A DNA stretch of 64,000 nt, taken from assembly GCF_004365655.1 (NCBI RefSeq), contig NZ_SOEO01000001.1, forward strand, positions 868,001 to 932,000, given 5' to 3'. The notes under the pieces were generated by a model. That model ran no database searches. It was not told the origin of the DNA and saw nothing but the letters and a program-made list of their open reading frames with translations. Numbering within the stretch: the first letter of the stretch is position 1; every line of letters begins with the position of its first letter. This DNA comes from Epilithonimonas xixisoli (GTDB taxonomy: Bacteria; Bacteroidota; Bacteroidia; Flavobacteriales; Weeksellaceae). Both the position numbers and the translations under genes were made by a program. Shown piece after piece: positions 8,073 to 17,826 of this stretch.

Positions 8073-9785
8073 ATGAGACTTTACAAAATACTTGCACTTG
8101 GATGTTTTACACTGTCAGCTGCCGTTTCTGCGCAGAAGACTTTACCTCATTTGCAGAAGAAAGGAACTGCCACACAGTTGATTGTGAATCAGAAACCGTT
8201 TTTGGTTTTAGGTGGTGAGTTGGGAAATTCCTCTGCATCATCGTTTCAGGATATCGAAAGAGAATTTCCAAAACTTCAGAAAATGGAACTCAATACAGTT
8301 TTGGTTCCTGCATCTTGGGATTTGATAGAGCCGGAAGAAGGGAAATTTGATTTTAAAATTATAGACAAAGCCATAGACCAGGCGAGAAAAAACAACCTGA
8401 AAATTGTTTTTCTATGGTTCGGAGCGTGGAAAAACTCGATGAGTTGCTATGCGCCACTTTGGTTCAAAAAAGATTACAAAAAATATCCAAGAGCTTACAC
8501 CAAAGCAGGGAAACCTTTGGAGATTGCAAGTTCTTTTTCGGATCAGGTTTTTGAGGCCGATCACAAAGCTTACTCGCAATTGGTAAAACATATTGCCGCT
8601 GTAGATAAAACTGAAAATACAGTCGTAATGATTCAAATCGAGAACGAAATCGGAATGCTGGAAGATGCTAGAGATTATTCCAAAGCGGCCAATGCAGCAT
8701 TCAGCACACAGGTTCCGGAATCTCTGATGAAGTTTCTTGTGAAAAATAAAAAAGACCTCCATCCTTCACTTTCCGAAAAATGGGGGAGACAAGGGTTCAA
8801 AACCAAAGGGAATTGGCAAGAAATCTTCGGAGCAGATTTGTTTACAGACGAATTGTTCACGGCTTATTCTTACGCTTTGTATGTTGAGAAATTAGCCAAA
8901 ACTTCACGTTCTCTGCACGATATTCCGCTTTTTGTGAATGCGGCGATGAACAGCCGAAACCGACTTCCAGGACAGTATCCTGCGGGAGGACCATTGGCTC
9001 ATCTTATTGATATGTGGCATTCTGCAGCGCCAACAATCGATTTTCTTTCACCAGATTTATATGACGGCGATTACGCCAATTGGGTTACAAAATACAGACT
9101 TCACAACAATCCGCTTTTTGTTCCGGAAGTGAAAATGACGGGTAACAACGGTGTTCAGGCATTCTATTCTTTTGGCGAGCACGATGCGATTGGCTACAGT
9201 CCTTTTTCCATCGAAAATAATTCTGAAGCAGGAAGCAAAAGATTAGCAAACGCCTATTCCAAATTGAAACAGCTGACGCCAATTCTTGCAAAGCATCAAG
9301 GTCAAGGTTTGTCCAAAGGGCTTTTGTTTGACCAAAAAAATATCGAAAGAATCATTAATTATGATGATCTGAAAATTACCGCAAGACATTATTTCTCACT
9401 TCCGTGGGATGCAAGAGCTAAAGATGGCAGCGTTTGGCCAGAAGGCGGCGGACTGATTCTAAGATTGGCAAAAGATGAATATCTGATCGCTGGAAGTGGA
9501 ATCGTGCTTGAGTTTGAAAAGGAAAATGAGAAAAAAGAAATTCTTGCAAAAGACTTGGGCGAAGATGGTTTCGTGGCACAAGGTGGTAAAGATCAGAAGC
9601 AAAACCAATGGAATGGCGGAAAGCGTGCTGGGATTGGAACTGTAGATGAAATTGATATCAATGAAGACGGAAGTTTCAAATATATCAGAAGACTGAATGG
9701 CGACCAAACGCATCAGGGAAGACATGTGAGAATTGGTGTGGATGATTTTCAGATTTTGCACGTAAAACTTTATGAATATCAATAA
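8073..9785 (+). CDS. GH35 beta-galactosidase with C-terminal DUF5597-type domain, exported
   Basis: A 570-residue protein with a clear signal peptide (about 1-21, ending VSAQ). The GH35 barrel begins with a LVLGGELGNSS motif (about 45), has the acid/base Glu in QIENEIG (about 190) and the nucleophile Glu in VPEVKM (about 351). The remaining 200 residues are beta-rich, as in the shorter GH35 subgroup that carries a DUF5597-like tail. It would remove terminal beta-galactose from hemicellulose side chains such as galactosylated xylan or xyloglucan. It begins a new block after a 620-bp gap and is followed after nine bases by the esterase ATG. Confidence 0.88.
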   Translation: MRLYKILALGCFTLSAAVSAQKTLPHLQKKGTATQLIVNQKPFLVLGGELGNSSASSFQDIEREFPKLQKMELNTVLVPASWDLIEPEEGKFDFKIIDKAIDQARKNNLKIVFLWFGAWKNSMSCYAPLWFKKDYKKYPRAYTKAGKPLEIASSFSDQVFEADHKAYSQLVKHIAAVDKTENTVVMIQIENEIGMLEDARDYSKAANAAFSTQVPESLMKFLVKNKKDLHPSLSEKWGRQGFKTKGNWQEIFGADLFTDELFTAYSYALYVEKLAKTSRSLHDIPLFVNAAMNSRNRLPGQYPAGGPLAHLIDMWHSAAPTIDFLSPDLYDGDYANWVTKYRLHNNPLFVPEVKMTGNNGVQAFYSFGEHDAIGYSPFSIENNSEAGSKRLANAYSKLKQLTPILAKHQGQGLSKGLLFDQKNIERIINYDDLKITARHYFSLPWDARAKDGSVWPEGGGLILRLAKDEYLIAGSGIVLEFEKENEKKEILAKDLGEDGFVAQGGKDQKQNQWNGGKRAGIGTVDEIDINEDGSFKYIRRLNGDQTHQGRHVRIGVDDFQILHVKLYEYQ

Positions 9786-9794
9786 TTTAGATTG

Positions 9795-11708
9795 ATGAAA
9801 AATTTCATTATTTATAAAAAAATCAGCATTCTTTTTTGTGCCATTTGTTTGATGACAAACTTGGGTGCAAAAGTGAAATTGCCGGCTTTGGTTTCCGATG
9901 GGATGGTTCTTCAGAGAAATCAAACGGTTAAAATCTGGGGAAAAGCGGATACGAAAGAAAAAATTAATGTTGAGTTTTTAAATAAAAAATATGCAACGAT
10001 TGCTGATGAAAATGGCGATTGGAAAATCAATTTGAAATTGTCCAACGCGGGCGGACCTTACAAAATGAGCATTAATGAAATTAGTTTAAATGAAATTTAC
10101 GTTGGCGATGTTTGGCTGGCTTCGGGACAATCCAATATGGAATTGCCGATGCGAAGGCTGAAACCACTTTATGAAAATGAAATAAAAACTGCCAACAATC
10201 CAAATATCAGATTTTTCACAGTTCCACAGAAATATGATTTCAAAACGCAACGTGAGGATTTGGAAAGTGGAAAATGGGAAGCAACGAATCCTGAAACCAT
10301 CAACAATTTTTCTGGTGTTGCTTACTTTTTTGCTAAATCACTTTATGAAAAAAATAAAGTTCCGGTTGGCATCATCAATGCAAGTTTGGGTGGTTCTCCG
10401 GTTCAGGCTTGGATGGATTTTAATTCTTTGAAAAAATTCCCAGAGTATCAAGACGAAGCTAAATATTGGCAAAATGATGATTTAATTAAAACCACAGAAT
10501 CATCCGAACAAGCGCTCAGCAAAGCTTGGTACGAAGAATTGGATCAAAGTGATATTGGTTACAACCAACATTGGGAAAATTTCGATTTGAATGATTCCGA
10601 TTGGAAAACGATGAAAGTCCCTGGTTCTTGGGAGGATTTGGAAGGTCAATTTGAAGGATCAGTTTGGTTGAGAAAAGAAATTAATATCACAAAAAACCAA
10701 GTCGGAAAACCAGCTTTTCTGAATCTCGGAAGAATCAAAGATGCGGATGTGACTTACATCAATGGAAAAAAAGTAGGAAACGTAACGTACGAATATCCGC
10801 CACGCTGGTACGATATTCCGGCTGGGATTCTGAAGGAAGGCAAAAATATCATTGCTGTCAGAGTCATCAACGGAAGTGGAAAAGGGGAGTTTATTGCAGA
10901 TAAACCTTATTATTTGGAAATCGATAATGAGAAAATTTCTTTGGAAGACGAATGGAAATATAGAGTTGGCGCAAAGATGGAAAAAATGGCGCCCGGACAA
11001 ACTTTCATCCGCTGGAAATCGACTGGACTTTACAACGCGATGATTCATCCAATAATCAATTATCAAATCAAAGGTTTTCTTTGGTATCAAGGCGAAAGCA
11101 ATACCAAAAAACCTGAAGAATACAGCGAATTGCTATCCACAATGATTTTGGATTGGCGTGCGAAATGGAATCAAAAAGATTTGCCTTTTCTAATTGTTCA
11201 GTTGGCTAATTTTATGGATAAAAAATCTGAACCCGTAGAAAGTAATTGGGCAGAATTGCGCAATCAGCAAAGAAAAGTGGTTTCGAATGTTCCAAACACT
11301 GGATTGGCTGTAGCGATAGATCTTGGCGAATGGAATGACATCCATCCATTGAACAAAAAATCTGTCGGCGAGAGATTGGCGCTTCAAGCTTTTAAAATTG
11401 AAAATAAAAATATAGTTGCAGACGGACCAATTTACGAATCGATGAAAATTGATGGAAACAAAATCATTCTTTCTTTCAAAAAAGGAACTGATGATTTTGC
11501 ACAAGTTTCAGATTTAAAAGGCTTTGCAATCAAAGATAAAACAGGAAATTATAAATGGGCAAAAGCGAAAATTGAGCAAAATAAAATCGTAGTTTGGAAT
11601 GACGAAATTAGCAACCCAACAGCCGTGAGATACGATTGGGCAGACAACCCAGACGGAAATCTCATCAATAAAAATCAACTTCCAGCTTCGCCATTCACCA
11701 CAGAATAA
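9795..11708 (+). CDS. SGNH-type acetyl esterase of the sialate O-acetylesterase family (likely acetylxylan esterase)
   Basis: About 637 residues; the ATG at 9795 is preferred over the in-frame TTG at 9792. A signal peptide ends near GAKVKL. The catalytic Ser lies in ASGQSNMELPM (about 110), the oxyanion-type WYQGESN motif near 432 and the Asp/His pair in DIHPLNKK (about 516). A galactose-binding-like beta insert (about 230-380) splits the SGNH domain, the usual layout for this family in Bacteroidota. In a xylan locus it most likely removes O-acetyl groups from xylose or side-chain sugars. True sialate deacetylation is unlikely here because no sialidase or sialate catabolic genes are present. 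Confidence 0.87.
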   Translation: MKNFIIYKKISILFCAICLMTNLGAKVKLPALVSDGMVLQRNQTVKIWGKADTKEKINVEFLNKKYATIADENGDWKINLKLSNAGGPYKMSINEISLNEIYVGDVWLASGQSNMELPMRRLKPLYENEIKTANNPNIRFFTVPQKYDFKTQREDLESGKWEATNPETINNFSGVAYFFAKSLYEKNKVPVGIINASLGGSPVQAWMDFNSLKKFPEYQDEAKYWQNDDLIKTTESSEQALSKAWYEELDQSDIGYNQHWENFDLNDSDWKTMKVPGSWEDLEGQFEGSVWLRKEINITKNQVGKPAFLNLGRIKDADVTYINGKKVGNVTYEYPPRWYDIPAGILKEGKNIIAVRVINGSGKGEFIADKPYYLEIDNEKISLEDEWKYRVGAKMEKMAPGQTFIRWKSTGLYNAMIHPIINYQIKGFLWYQGESNTKKPEEYSELLSTMILDWRAKWNQKDLPFLIVQLANFMDKKSEPVESNWAELRNQQRKVVSNVPNTGLAVAIDLGEWNDIHPLNKKSVGERLALQAFKIENKNIVADGPIYESMKIDGNKIILSFKKGTDDFAQVSDLKGFAIKDKTGNYKWAKAKIEQNKIVVWNDEISNPTAVRYDWADNPDGNLINKNQLPASPFTTE

Positions 11709-11735
11709 TCATTTATCAAATATCAATTATAAATA

Positions 11736-13181
11736 ATGAACAACACTCAAAAAATATCAGTTGTAGAAAAAGTAGGCTACAGTCTTGGCGATTTAGCTGC
11801 GAATCTGGTTTTCCAGACTTTGGTGACATATCTCGCCTATTTCTACACAGACATCTACGGCTTGAAACCAGAAGATGCCTCTATCATCACACTTGTGGTT
11901 GGTTTGATTGCGGGATTTGGATTCAATCCAATCGTTGGCGCGTTGGCAGACCGTACTAGAACCAAGTGGGGGAAATTCCGTCCTTGGATTTTGTTTACAG
12001 CAATTCCCTTGGGTGTTACCGCGCTATTGGCTTTCAGCACGCCAGATTTTTCTTACAAAGGAAAAATGATTTATGCGGCCGCAACTTACACTTTATTATT
12101 GTTGCTTTATTCTGCTAATAATTTACCTTATTCTGCCTTGAGTGGCGTGATTACGGGCGATATGGGCGAAAGAAATAGTATTTCATCTTATCGATTTGTA
12201 GCCGTGATGTTTGCTCAGTTTTTCGTTCAGGTTTTTATGTTGCCGATTATTTTATCAGTCGGAAATGGTGACAAAGCTGTCGGAATTGAAAGCGTAATGA
12301 CTTGGTTGGCAATCATTGGTTCTGTAATGTTGTTAATAACATTTTTCACAACAAAAGAACGCGTAATTCCAAAACCAGAGCAGGAATCCAGTTTGAAAGC
12401 TGATTTAAAAGATTTGTTTCAAAATAAACCTTGGGTGATCACATTGTGTGTTACAACTTTGATTTTCATTACATTAGCAATGAAAGGCGGATCTTACGTT
12501 TATTATTTTAATAATTATGTTGATGAAACGGCGTTGGCAAATTTTATTTCTCCAATTACAGGATTTTTCAGTTCGATTGGAATGAATTTCTTTGGTGAAG
12601 ATCCAAAATCAGCTGGCTTCGGATTGTTCAATGCTGGTGGCATTATTATGATGATTATTGGGATTGTTTTCTCGAAGAAATTAGCAGATAGATTCGGTAA
12701 ACGTGACGTTTTTATGGTGTCATTATTTATCGCAACTGTATTTGTCTTTTTGTTCCTTTTCTTTCCATCAAAATCAGTTGGATTGATGTTCACTTCTCAG
12801 ATTCTGCACGGTTTCTTTTACGGCATCGGAACGCCACTTTTGTGGGCAATGATTGCCGATGTTGCCGATTATTCTGAATGGAAAAATAACCGAAGAGCAA
12901 CAGCAATCATCTTCTCCGCAATGATGGTTGGGCTGAAAGTAGGATTGAGCATTGGAAGTTCATTAGTAGCATTCATCATTGGTCAATACGGCTATATTTC
13001 TTCGGAAGGAGCGGAAAATATCATCCAACCAGAAACGGTGGCGACGGGCGCAAAAATGCTCGTGAGTATTTTCCCAGCGATTACATTTTTCACCGCTTGT
13101 GGATTGCTTTTCTTTTATAAGATTGATAAAAAAACAGAAATACAAATCGAGCAAGATTTAGCAGAAAGAAGAAAAAAATAA
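11736..13181 (+). CDS. GPH-family (MFS-type) glycoside:cation symporter
   Basis: A 481-residue inner-membrane protein with about 12 hydrophobic segments. The N-terminal signature GYSLGDLAANL (residues 14-24) and the loop motif ADRTRTKWGKFRPW (about 71-84) are characteristic of the glycoside-pentoside-hexuronide family (MelB, XynP, YicJ). It should import xylosides, xylo-oligosaccharides or hexuronides using a proton or sodium gradient, feeding the cytoplasmic GH43 and uronate enzymes. It is placed between the esterase and the xylanase and is read in the same direction. Substrate is inferred from context. Confidence 0.9.
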   Translation: MNNTQKISVVEKVGYSLGDLAANLVFQTLVTYLAYFYTDIYGLKPEDASIITLVVGLIAGFGFNPIVGALADRTRTKWGKFRPWILFTAIPLGVTALLAFSTPDFSYKGKMIYAAATYTLLLLLYSANNLPYSALSGVITGDMGERNSISSYRFVAVMFAQFFVQVFMLPIILSVGNGDKAVGIESVMTWLAIIGSVMLLITFFTTKERVIPKPEQESSLKADLKDLFQNKPWVITLCVTTLIFITLAMKGGSYVYYFNNYVDETALANFISPITGFFSSIGMNFFGEDPKSAGFGLFNAGGIIMMIIGIVFSKKLADRFGKRDVFMVSLFIATVFVFLFLFFPSKSVGLMFTSQILHGFFYGIGTPLLWAMIADVADYSEWKNNRRATAIIFSAMMVGLKVGLSIGSSLVAFIIGQYGYISSEGAENIIQPETVATGAKMLVSIFPAITFFTACGLLFFYKIDKKTEIQIEQDLAERRKK

Positions 13182-13271
13182 TTGAATATGAAATCGCCAC
13201 TATTTTCAAATAGAAACGTCATTGAAAATTGAGCGATAACATACGACCATCTAAAACAATAAAATCGACGT

Positions 13272-14393
13272 ATGAAACAAGTAATAATCTCTCTCAGCAT
13301 AGCAACTCTGGCTATTTCCAACAGCGTTTTTGGACAGCAGGAAAAGTCAGCAACGTTAAAATCTGCGTACCAAAATGATTTTTTCATAGGTACAGCTTTA
13401 GGACTTTCTCAAATTTATGAATCTGATAAACAAGAATCAAAAATTGTAGCAAATCAATTCAATTCCATTGTTGCAGAAAACTGTATGAAGTCTATGTTTT
13501 TGCAACCTCAAGAAGGTCAGTTTTTCTTTGAAGATGCGGATAAATTTGTAGCATTAGGAGAGAAAAATAAAATGTTCACAATTGGACACACTTTGATTTG
13601 GCATTCCCAATTGCCGGATTGGTTTTTCATTGATAAAAATGGAAAAGATGTTTCTCCGGAAGTTTTGAAACAGAGAATGAAAAATCACATTCATACCGTT
13701 GTTACAAGATACAAAGGCAAAGTGAAAGGCTGGGATGTGGTGAACGAAGCCATTATGGAAGATGGTTCTTACAGAAAATCTAAATTTTATGAAATCCTTG
13801 GCGAAGAGTTCATCCCTTTGGCTTTCAAATATGCTCAGGAAGCAGATCCAAAAGCAGAACTTTATTATAACGATTATAATGAATGGCATCTTGGAAAAAT
13901 TGAAACCGTTGTCAAAATGGTGAAAAATATGAAATCCCGCGGAATCCGAATTGACGGCGTAGGAATGCAAGCTCACGTGGATATGACAAGCCCAACTCTG
14001 GCAGAATATGAAAAGGCAATCGTAAAATATGCACAAGCTGGCGTGAAAGTCAATATTACAGAGTTGGATCTTAGCGTTCTCCCTTCACCTTGGGGAACTT
14101 CTGCAAACGTTGCGGACAAAGTGGAGTATGACGAAAAAATGAATCCATACGTGAATGGACTTCCCAAAGATGTAGAGGAAAAATGGGAAAACCGATATAT
14201 GGATTTCTTCAAATTATTTCTGAAACACAAAGATAAAATCCGCAGAGTTACTTTTTGGGGCTTGACAGATTCTCAGTCTTGGAAAAACGATTTTCCTGTG
14301 AAAGGACGCACGGATTACGCCTTGTTTTTTGACCGAAAATGTGAAGCAAAACCCATCGTCGAAAAAATCATCAAACTAGCTGAGAAAAAATAA
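13272..14393 (+). CDS. GH10 endo-1,4-beta-xylanase, exported
   Basis: A 373-residue enzyme, a normal size for a single-domain GH10. A signal peptide covers about 1-22 (ends VFGQ). The barrel shows the WHSQLPDWF motif (about 112), the acid/base Glu in GWDVVNEA (about 159) and the nucleophile Glu in NITELDLS (about 265), plus a terminal TFWGLTDSQSW signature. It cleaves the xylan backbone. No carbohydrate-binding module or T9SS tail is present, so periplasmic or lipid-free secretion is likely. The 90-bp gap upstream contains a small CATACG / CGTATG inverted repeat that includes the start codon; significance unclear. Confidence 0.95.
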   Translation: MKQVIISLSIATLAISNSVFGQQEKSATLKSAYQNDFFIGTALGLSQIYESDKQESKIVANQFNSIVAENCMKSMFLQPQEGQFFFEDADKFVALGEKNKMFTIGHTLIWHSQLPDWFFIDKNGKDVSPEVLKQRMKNHIHTVVTRYKGKVKGWDVVNEAIMEDGSYRKSKFYEILGEEFIPLAFKYAQEADPKAELYYNDYNEWHLGKIETVVKMVKNMKSRGIRIDGVGMQAHVDMTSPTLAEYEKAIVKYAQAGVKVNITELDLSVLPSPWGTSANVADKVEYDEKMNPYVNGLPKDVEEKWENRYMDFFKLFLKHKDKIRRVTFWGLTDSQSWKNDFPVKGRTDYALFFDRKCEAKPIVEKIIKLAEKK

Positions 14394-14434
14394 AACTCTA
14401 ATACCTAATTTCTAAAATCTAACATCTCAATAAA

Positions 14435-15400
14435 ATGAACAAAGCAAAATACCTTTTCCCAAAAGATTATATGGCAGATCCATCCGTCCACGTTTTCGAA
14501 GGTAAAATCTATATTTATCCGTCCCACGACAGAGAAAGTGGAATAGAGGAGAACGACAATGGCGATCACTTCGATATGAATGATTATCACGTTTTCTCTT
14601 TGGATGATGTAGAAAATGGGGAAGTTACGGATCACGGTGTTGTACTGTCTGTAAAAGATATTCCTTGGGCTGGCCGACAGTTGTGGGATTGCGATGTAGC
14701 GCACAAAGACGGCAGATATTATATGTATTATCCTTTGAAAGATAAGAATGATATTTTCAGAATTGGTGTTGCGATTAGTGATAAACCTTCTGGACCTTTC
14801 GTTCCTGAGAAACATCCGATGTTGGGAAGCTACAGCATCGACCCGTGTATTTTTGAGGATAATGGGAAACATTATATGTATTTCGGAGGAATCTGGGGCG
14901 GACAATTACAGCGTTACAGAAATAACAAAGCTTTGGAATCTGCCATCTTGCCAAATGATGATGAACCAGCAATTCCGTCAAAAGTAGCTCTTTTAAGTGA
15001 TGATATGTTGGAGTTTGCCGAAGAACCAAAAGACTTACTGATTTTAGATAAAAACGGCGACGAATTATTGCACGGTAATCCGCACAGATTCTTCGAAGCG
15101 TCTTGGATGCATAAGTATAACGACAAATATTATTTCTCATATTCTACCGGAGATTCTCATCTTTTGTGTTATGCGATTGGCGATAATCCTTATGGACCAT
15201 TTACTTACGAAGGTGTGATTTTGACACCAGTTGTTGGTTGGACAACCCATCACAGCATCGCAGAATTCAAAGGCAAATGGTATCTGTTCTTCCACGATTC
15301 AGTTCCAAGTGAAGGTAAAACGTGGCTCAGAAGTATGAAAGTCGTAGAATTAGAATATAACGAAGACGGAACTTTCAAAACCATCGAAGGTCTAGATTAA
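14435..15400 (+). CDS. GH43 family glycosidase, cytoplasmic (beta-xylosidase / arabinofuranosidase)
   Basis: A 321-residue single-domain GH43 without a signal peptide, unlike the GH43 at 2119. The three acids are visible: Asp in MADPSVHVF (about 13), Asp in IDPCIFED (about 136) and Glu in FFEASWMH (about 221). It probably cleaves short xylo- or arabinoxylo-oligosaccharides delivered by the GPH symporter. It follows the xylanase by 41 bases and is followed by a tandem repeat array before GH67. Exact specificity cannot be read from sequence. Confidence 0.88.
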   Translation: MNKAKYLFPKDYMADPSVHVFEGKIYIYPSHDRESGIEENDNGDHFDMNDYHVFSLDDVENGEVTDHGVVLSVKDIPWAGRQLWDCDVAHKDGRYYMYYPLKDKNDIFRIGVAISDKPSGPFVPEKHPMLGSYSIDPCIFEDNGKHYMYFGGIWGGQLQRYRNNKALESAILPNDDEPAIPSKVALLSDDMLEFAEEPKDLLILDKNGDELLHGNPHRFFEASWMHKYNDKYYFSYSTGDSHLLCYAIGDNPYGPFTYEGVILTPVVGWTTHHSIAEFKGKWYLFFHDSVPSEGKTWLRSMKVVELEYNEDGTFKTIEGLD

Positions 15401-15417
15401 ATTAAATCATTTCCAAA

Positions 15418-15660
15418 GAACTCGAAGGGTTCAATATGAATAGCCGCAGGTGCAACCTACGGAAAACGGAATGAGACAAAACCACAGAACCCGAAAGGGT
15501 TCAATATGAATAACCGTAGGTGAAACCTATGGAAAACAGAATGAAACAAACCACAGAACCCGAAAGGGTTCAACAACAATAGCCGTAGGTGAAACCTATG
15601 GAACACAGAATGAAACAAACCACAGAACCCGAAAGGGTTCAATAATAATCGCAGGCAAAA
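15418..15660 (+). repeat. 69-bp tandem array of double-hairpin units
   Basis: Four units start at 15418, 15487, 15556 and 15625, exactly 69 bp apart; the last is truncated. Each unit contains a GAACCCGAAAGGGTTC hairpin with a GAAA tetraloop and a CCGTAGGT / ACCTACGG hairpin with a 3-base loop. Where the second arm reads CCTATGG, pairing is kept as G-U only in the + strand RNA. The same element occurs at 761-923. The array fills the 285 bp between GH43 and GH67 and would be transcribed with them. Confidence 0.9.
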
Positions 15661-15684
15661 AACCTCTGGATAAAACCTTTTCAA

Positions 15685-17721
15685 ATGCAAAATTTCAAAG
15701 CTTACGTTCTAATATTTTTATTAATTCCATTCTCAATGTTTGCGGAAGATGGAAGTCAATTATGGCTTCGATTCCCAAATGTAAAAAACGGAATTTCTGC
15801 TGATAAAATTATTTCTAAAGGCAACAATCCAACCATCGAAATTGCTAAAAATGAATTAACCAATTTCTGGCAAGGACAAACAGTGGAATTAAGGACAGAT
15901 AAAGCTTTGAAGAACCAGAAAGATGGTTACACAATCAAATCGTCATCAGACAAAATCACCATTTCATCTAGCAAAGAAATCGGTTTACTTTATGGCGTTT
16001 ATCACATTTTGAGACTTCAACAAACCAAATCCAATATCAACAACTTGAACATCACAGAAAAACCTTCTTATGATGTCAGAATTCTGAATCATTGGGATAA
16101 TCTGGACGGAACGATTGAGCGTGGTTATGCCGGATATTCGCTTTGGAAATGGGAAGATTTGCCTAATAAAATTTCGCCCCGTTACAAAGAATATGCAAGA
16201 GCCAACGCCTCAATCGGAATCAATTCTGTGGTTTTGAATAATGTGAATGCGTCTCCGAATATCCTCAGAAAAGATTATCTTGATAAGGTGAAAGTTTTGG
16301 CTGATATTTTCAGACCTTATGGAATTAAAGTTTATTTGTCCGTCAATTTTGCGTCACCAAAAGTATTATCTGGATTGGAAAATTCAGACCCATTAAACAA
16401 AAATGTTCAGAAATGGTGGAAAGACAAAGCGAGCGAAATTTACCAAACCATTCCAGATTTCGGCGGATTTTTGGTAAAAGCGAATTCGGAAGGTCAGCCA
16501 GGTCCGCAAGATTACGGAAGAACCCACGCAGACGGCGCAAATATGATGGCAGATGCGCTGAAACCTTATGGTGGAAATATTATGTGGCGCGCATTCGTTT
16601 ACAGTCCGAGCAAGGAAGATCGTGCAAAACAAGCGTATTTGGAATTTGTTCCGTTGGATGGGAAATTTCGGGATAATGTGATTGTTCAAATCAAAAATGG
16701 ACCGATAGATTTCCAACCGAGAGAAGCTTTCAATCCATTATTTGGCGCTTTGAAAAAAACACCAGAAATGGTAGAATTTCAAATCACTCAGGAATATCTT
16801 GGATTTTCCAATCATTTGGCTTTTCTGGCTCCGCTTTTCAAAGAGGTTTTGGACAGCGATACTTATTCGGATGGCAAAGGTTCTACGATTGCAAAACTGA
16901 CGGATGGAACGCTTAGAAAAAACAAATTCACGGCAATTTCTGCAGTAGCCAATATTGGCGAAGATAAAAACTGGACCGGTCATCACTTTGCACAAGCCAA
17001 CTGGTACGCATTCGGAAGATTGGCTTGGAATCACAGTTTGTCATCAGAACAGATTGCCGATGAGTGGATCAAGATGACGTTTACAGATAATCAGGATTTT
17101 GTAAAACCCGTGAAGGACATAATGCTGACTTCCAGAGAATCTGTTGTAGATTATATGATGCCTTTGGGACTTCATCACATTTTTGCATCGGGACATCATT
17201 ACGGGCCAGAACCTTGGGGCGATTACAAAGGCGGAAGGCCAGATTGGTCGCCGGTTTATTATCACCAAGCTAATGAAAAAGGCATTGGTTTCGATAGAAC
17301 AAAATCTGGTAGCAATGCCGTTTCTCAATATTTTCCACCATTGGATGAATTGTATGGAAACATCAAAACAACGCCGGAAAATCTCATTCTTTGGTTTCAT
17401 CACGTGCCTTGGGATTACAAAATGAAAGATGGAAAAATGTTGTGGGAAGAGTTGGCTTACAAATATGACTCAGGTGTCAAGAATGTTAGAGAATATCAAA
17501 AAACCTGGGACAAAATGCAAACTTATGTGGATTCGGAAAGATTTGCCCACGTTCAATCAAGATTGAAAATTCAGACAAAAGATGCGGTTTGGTGGAAGGA
17601 TGCTTGTTTGCTATATTTTCAACAATTTTCTAAGCAACCGATTCCATACGACATTGAAAGACCAGTTCACGAACTAGAAGATTTGAAGAAAATCAAATTG
17701 AATATGGGACATCATAATTAA
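15685..17721 (+). CDS. GH67 alpha-glucuronidase, exported
   Basis: A 678-residue full-length GH67 with a signal peptide (about 1-20, ending MFAED). The catalytic acids expected for the family are present: Asp in KNGPIDFQPRE (about 342) and Glu in QITQEYLG (about 370). Other hallmarks are ILNHWDNLDGTIERGYAG (about 132) and HHVPWDYKM (about 573). It removes 4-O-methylglucuronate from the non-reducing end of short aldouronic acids after xylanase digestion. With GH115 the locus covers both internal and terminal glucuronosyl groups. It is the last gene of the xylan block. Confidence 0.95.
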   Translation: MQNFKAYVLIFLLIPFSMFAEDGSQLWLRFPNVKNGISADKIISKGNNPTIEIAKNELTNFWQGQTVELRTDKALKNQKDGYTIKSSSDKITISSSKEIGLLYGVYHILRLQQTKSNINNLNITEKPSYDVRILNHWDNLDGTIERGYAGYSLWKWEDLPNKISPRYKEYARANASIGINSVVLNNVNASPNILRKDYLDKVKVLADIFRPYGIKVYLSVNFASPKVLSGLENSDPLNKNVQKWWKDKASEIYQTIPDFGGFLVKANSEGQPGPQDYGRTHADGANMMADALKPYGGNIMWRAFVYSPSKEDRAKQAYLEFVPLDGKFRDNVIVQIKNGPIDFQPREAFNPLFGALKKTPEMVEFQITQEYLGFSNHLAFLAPLFKEVLDSDTYSDGKGSTIAKLTDGTLRKNKFTAISAVANIGEDKNWTGHHFAQANWYAFGRLAWNHSLSSEQIADEWIKMTFTDNQDFVKPVKDIMLTSRESVVDYMMPLGLHHIFASGHHYGPEPWGDYKGGRPDWSPVYYHQANEKGIGFDRTKSGSNAVSQYFPPLDELYGNIKTTPENLILWFHHVPWDYKMKDGKMLWEELAYKYDSGVKNVREYQKTWDKMQTYVDSERFAHVQSRLKIQTKDAVWWKDACLLYFQQFSKQPIPYDIERPVHELEDLKKIKLNMGHHN

Positions 17722-17826
17722 TGTTTGATTAATGCCAATCAAAAAGTCATTGTAGGTTAAATGTTTAACTTTGCAGCTTTAGTTTAATGTACAAACCATC
17801 AAAAATCATTGTTGTAAATTAGCATT

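Noticed and set aside
9792-11708. Reading the SGNH esterase as a true sialate O-acetylesterase in sialic acid catabolism
   Set aside because: No sialidase, NanA or NanE-like genes are present; surrounding genes are all for xylan.
13240-13274. CATACG...CGTATG inverted repeat before the GH10 gene as an operator
   Set aside because: Only six bases long and overlaps the start codon; expected by chance in this length.
15457-15690. Minus-strand open frame encoding repeated Leu/Phe-rich peptides
   Set aside because: It is a product of the 69-bp tandem repeat read in reverse; no start context and no homology.
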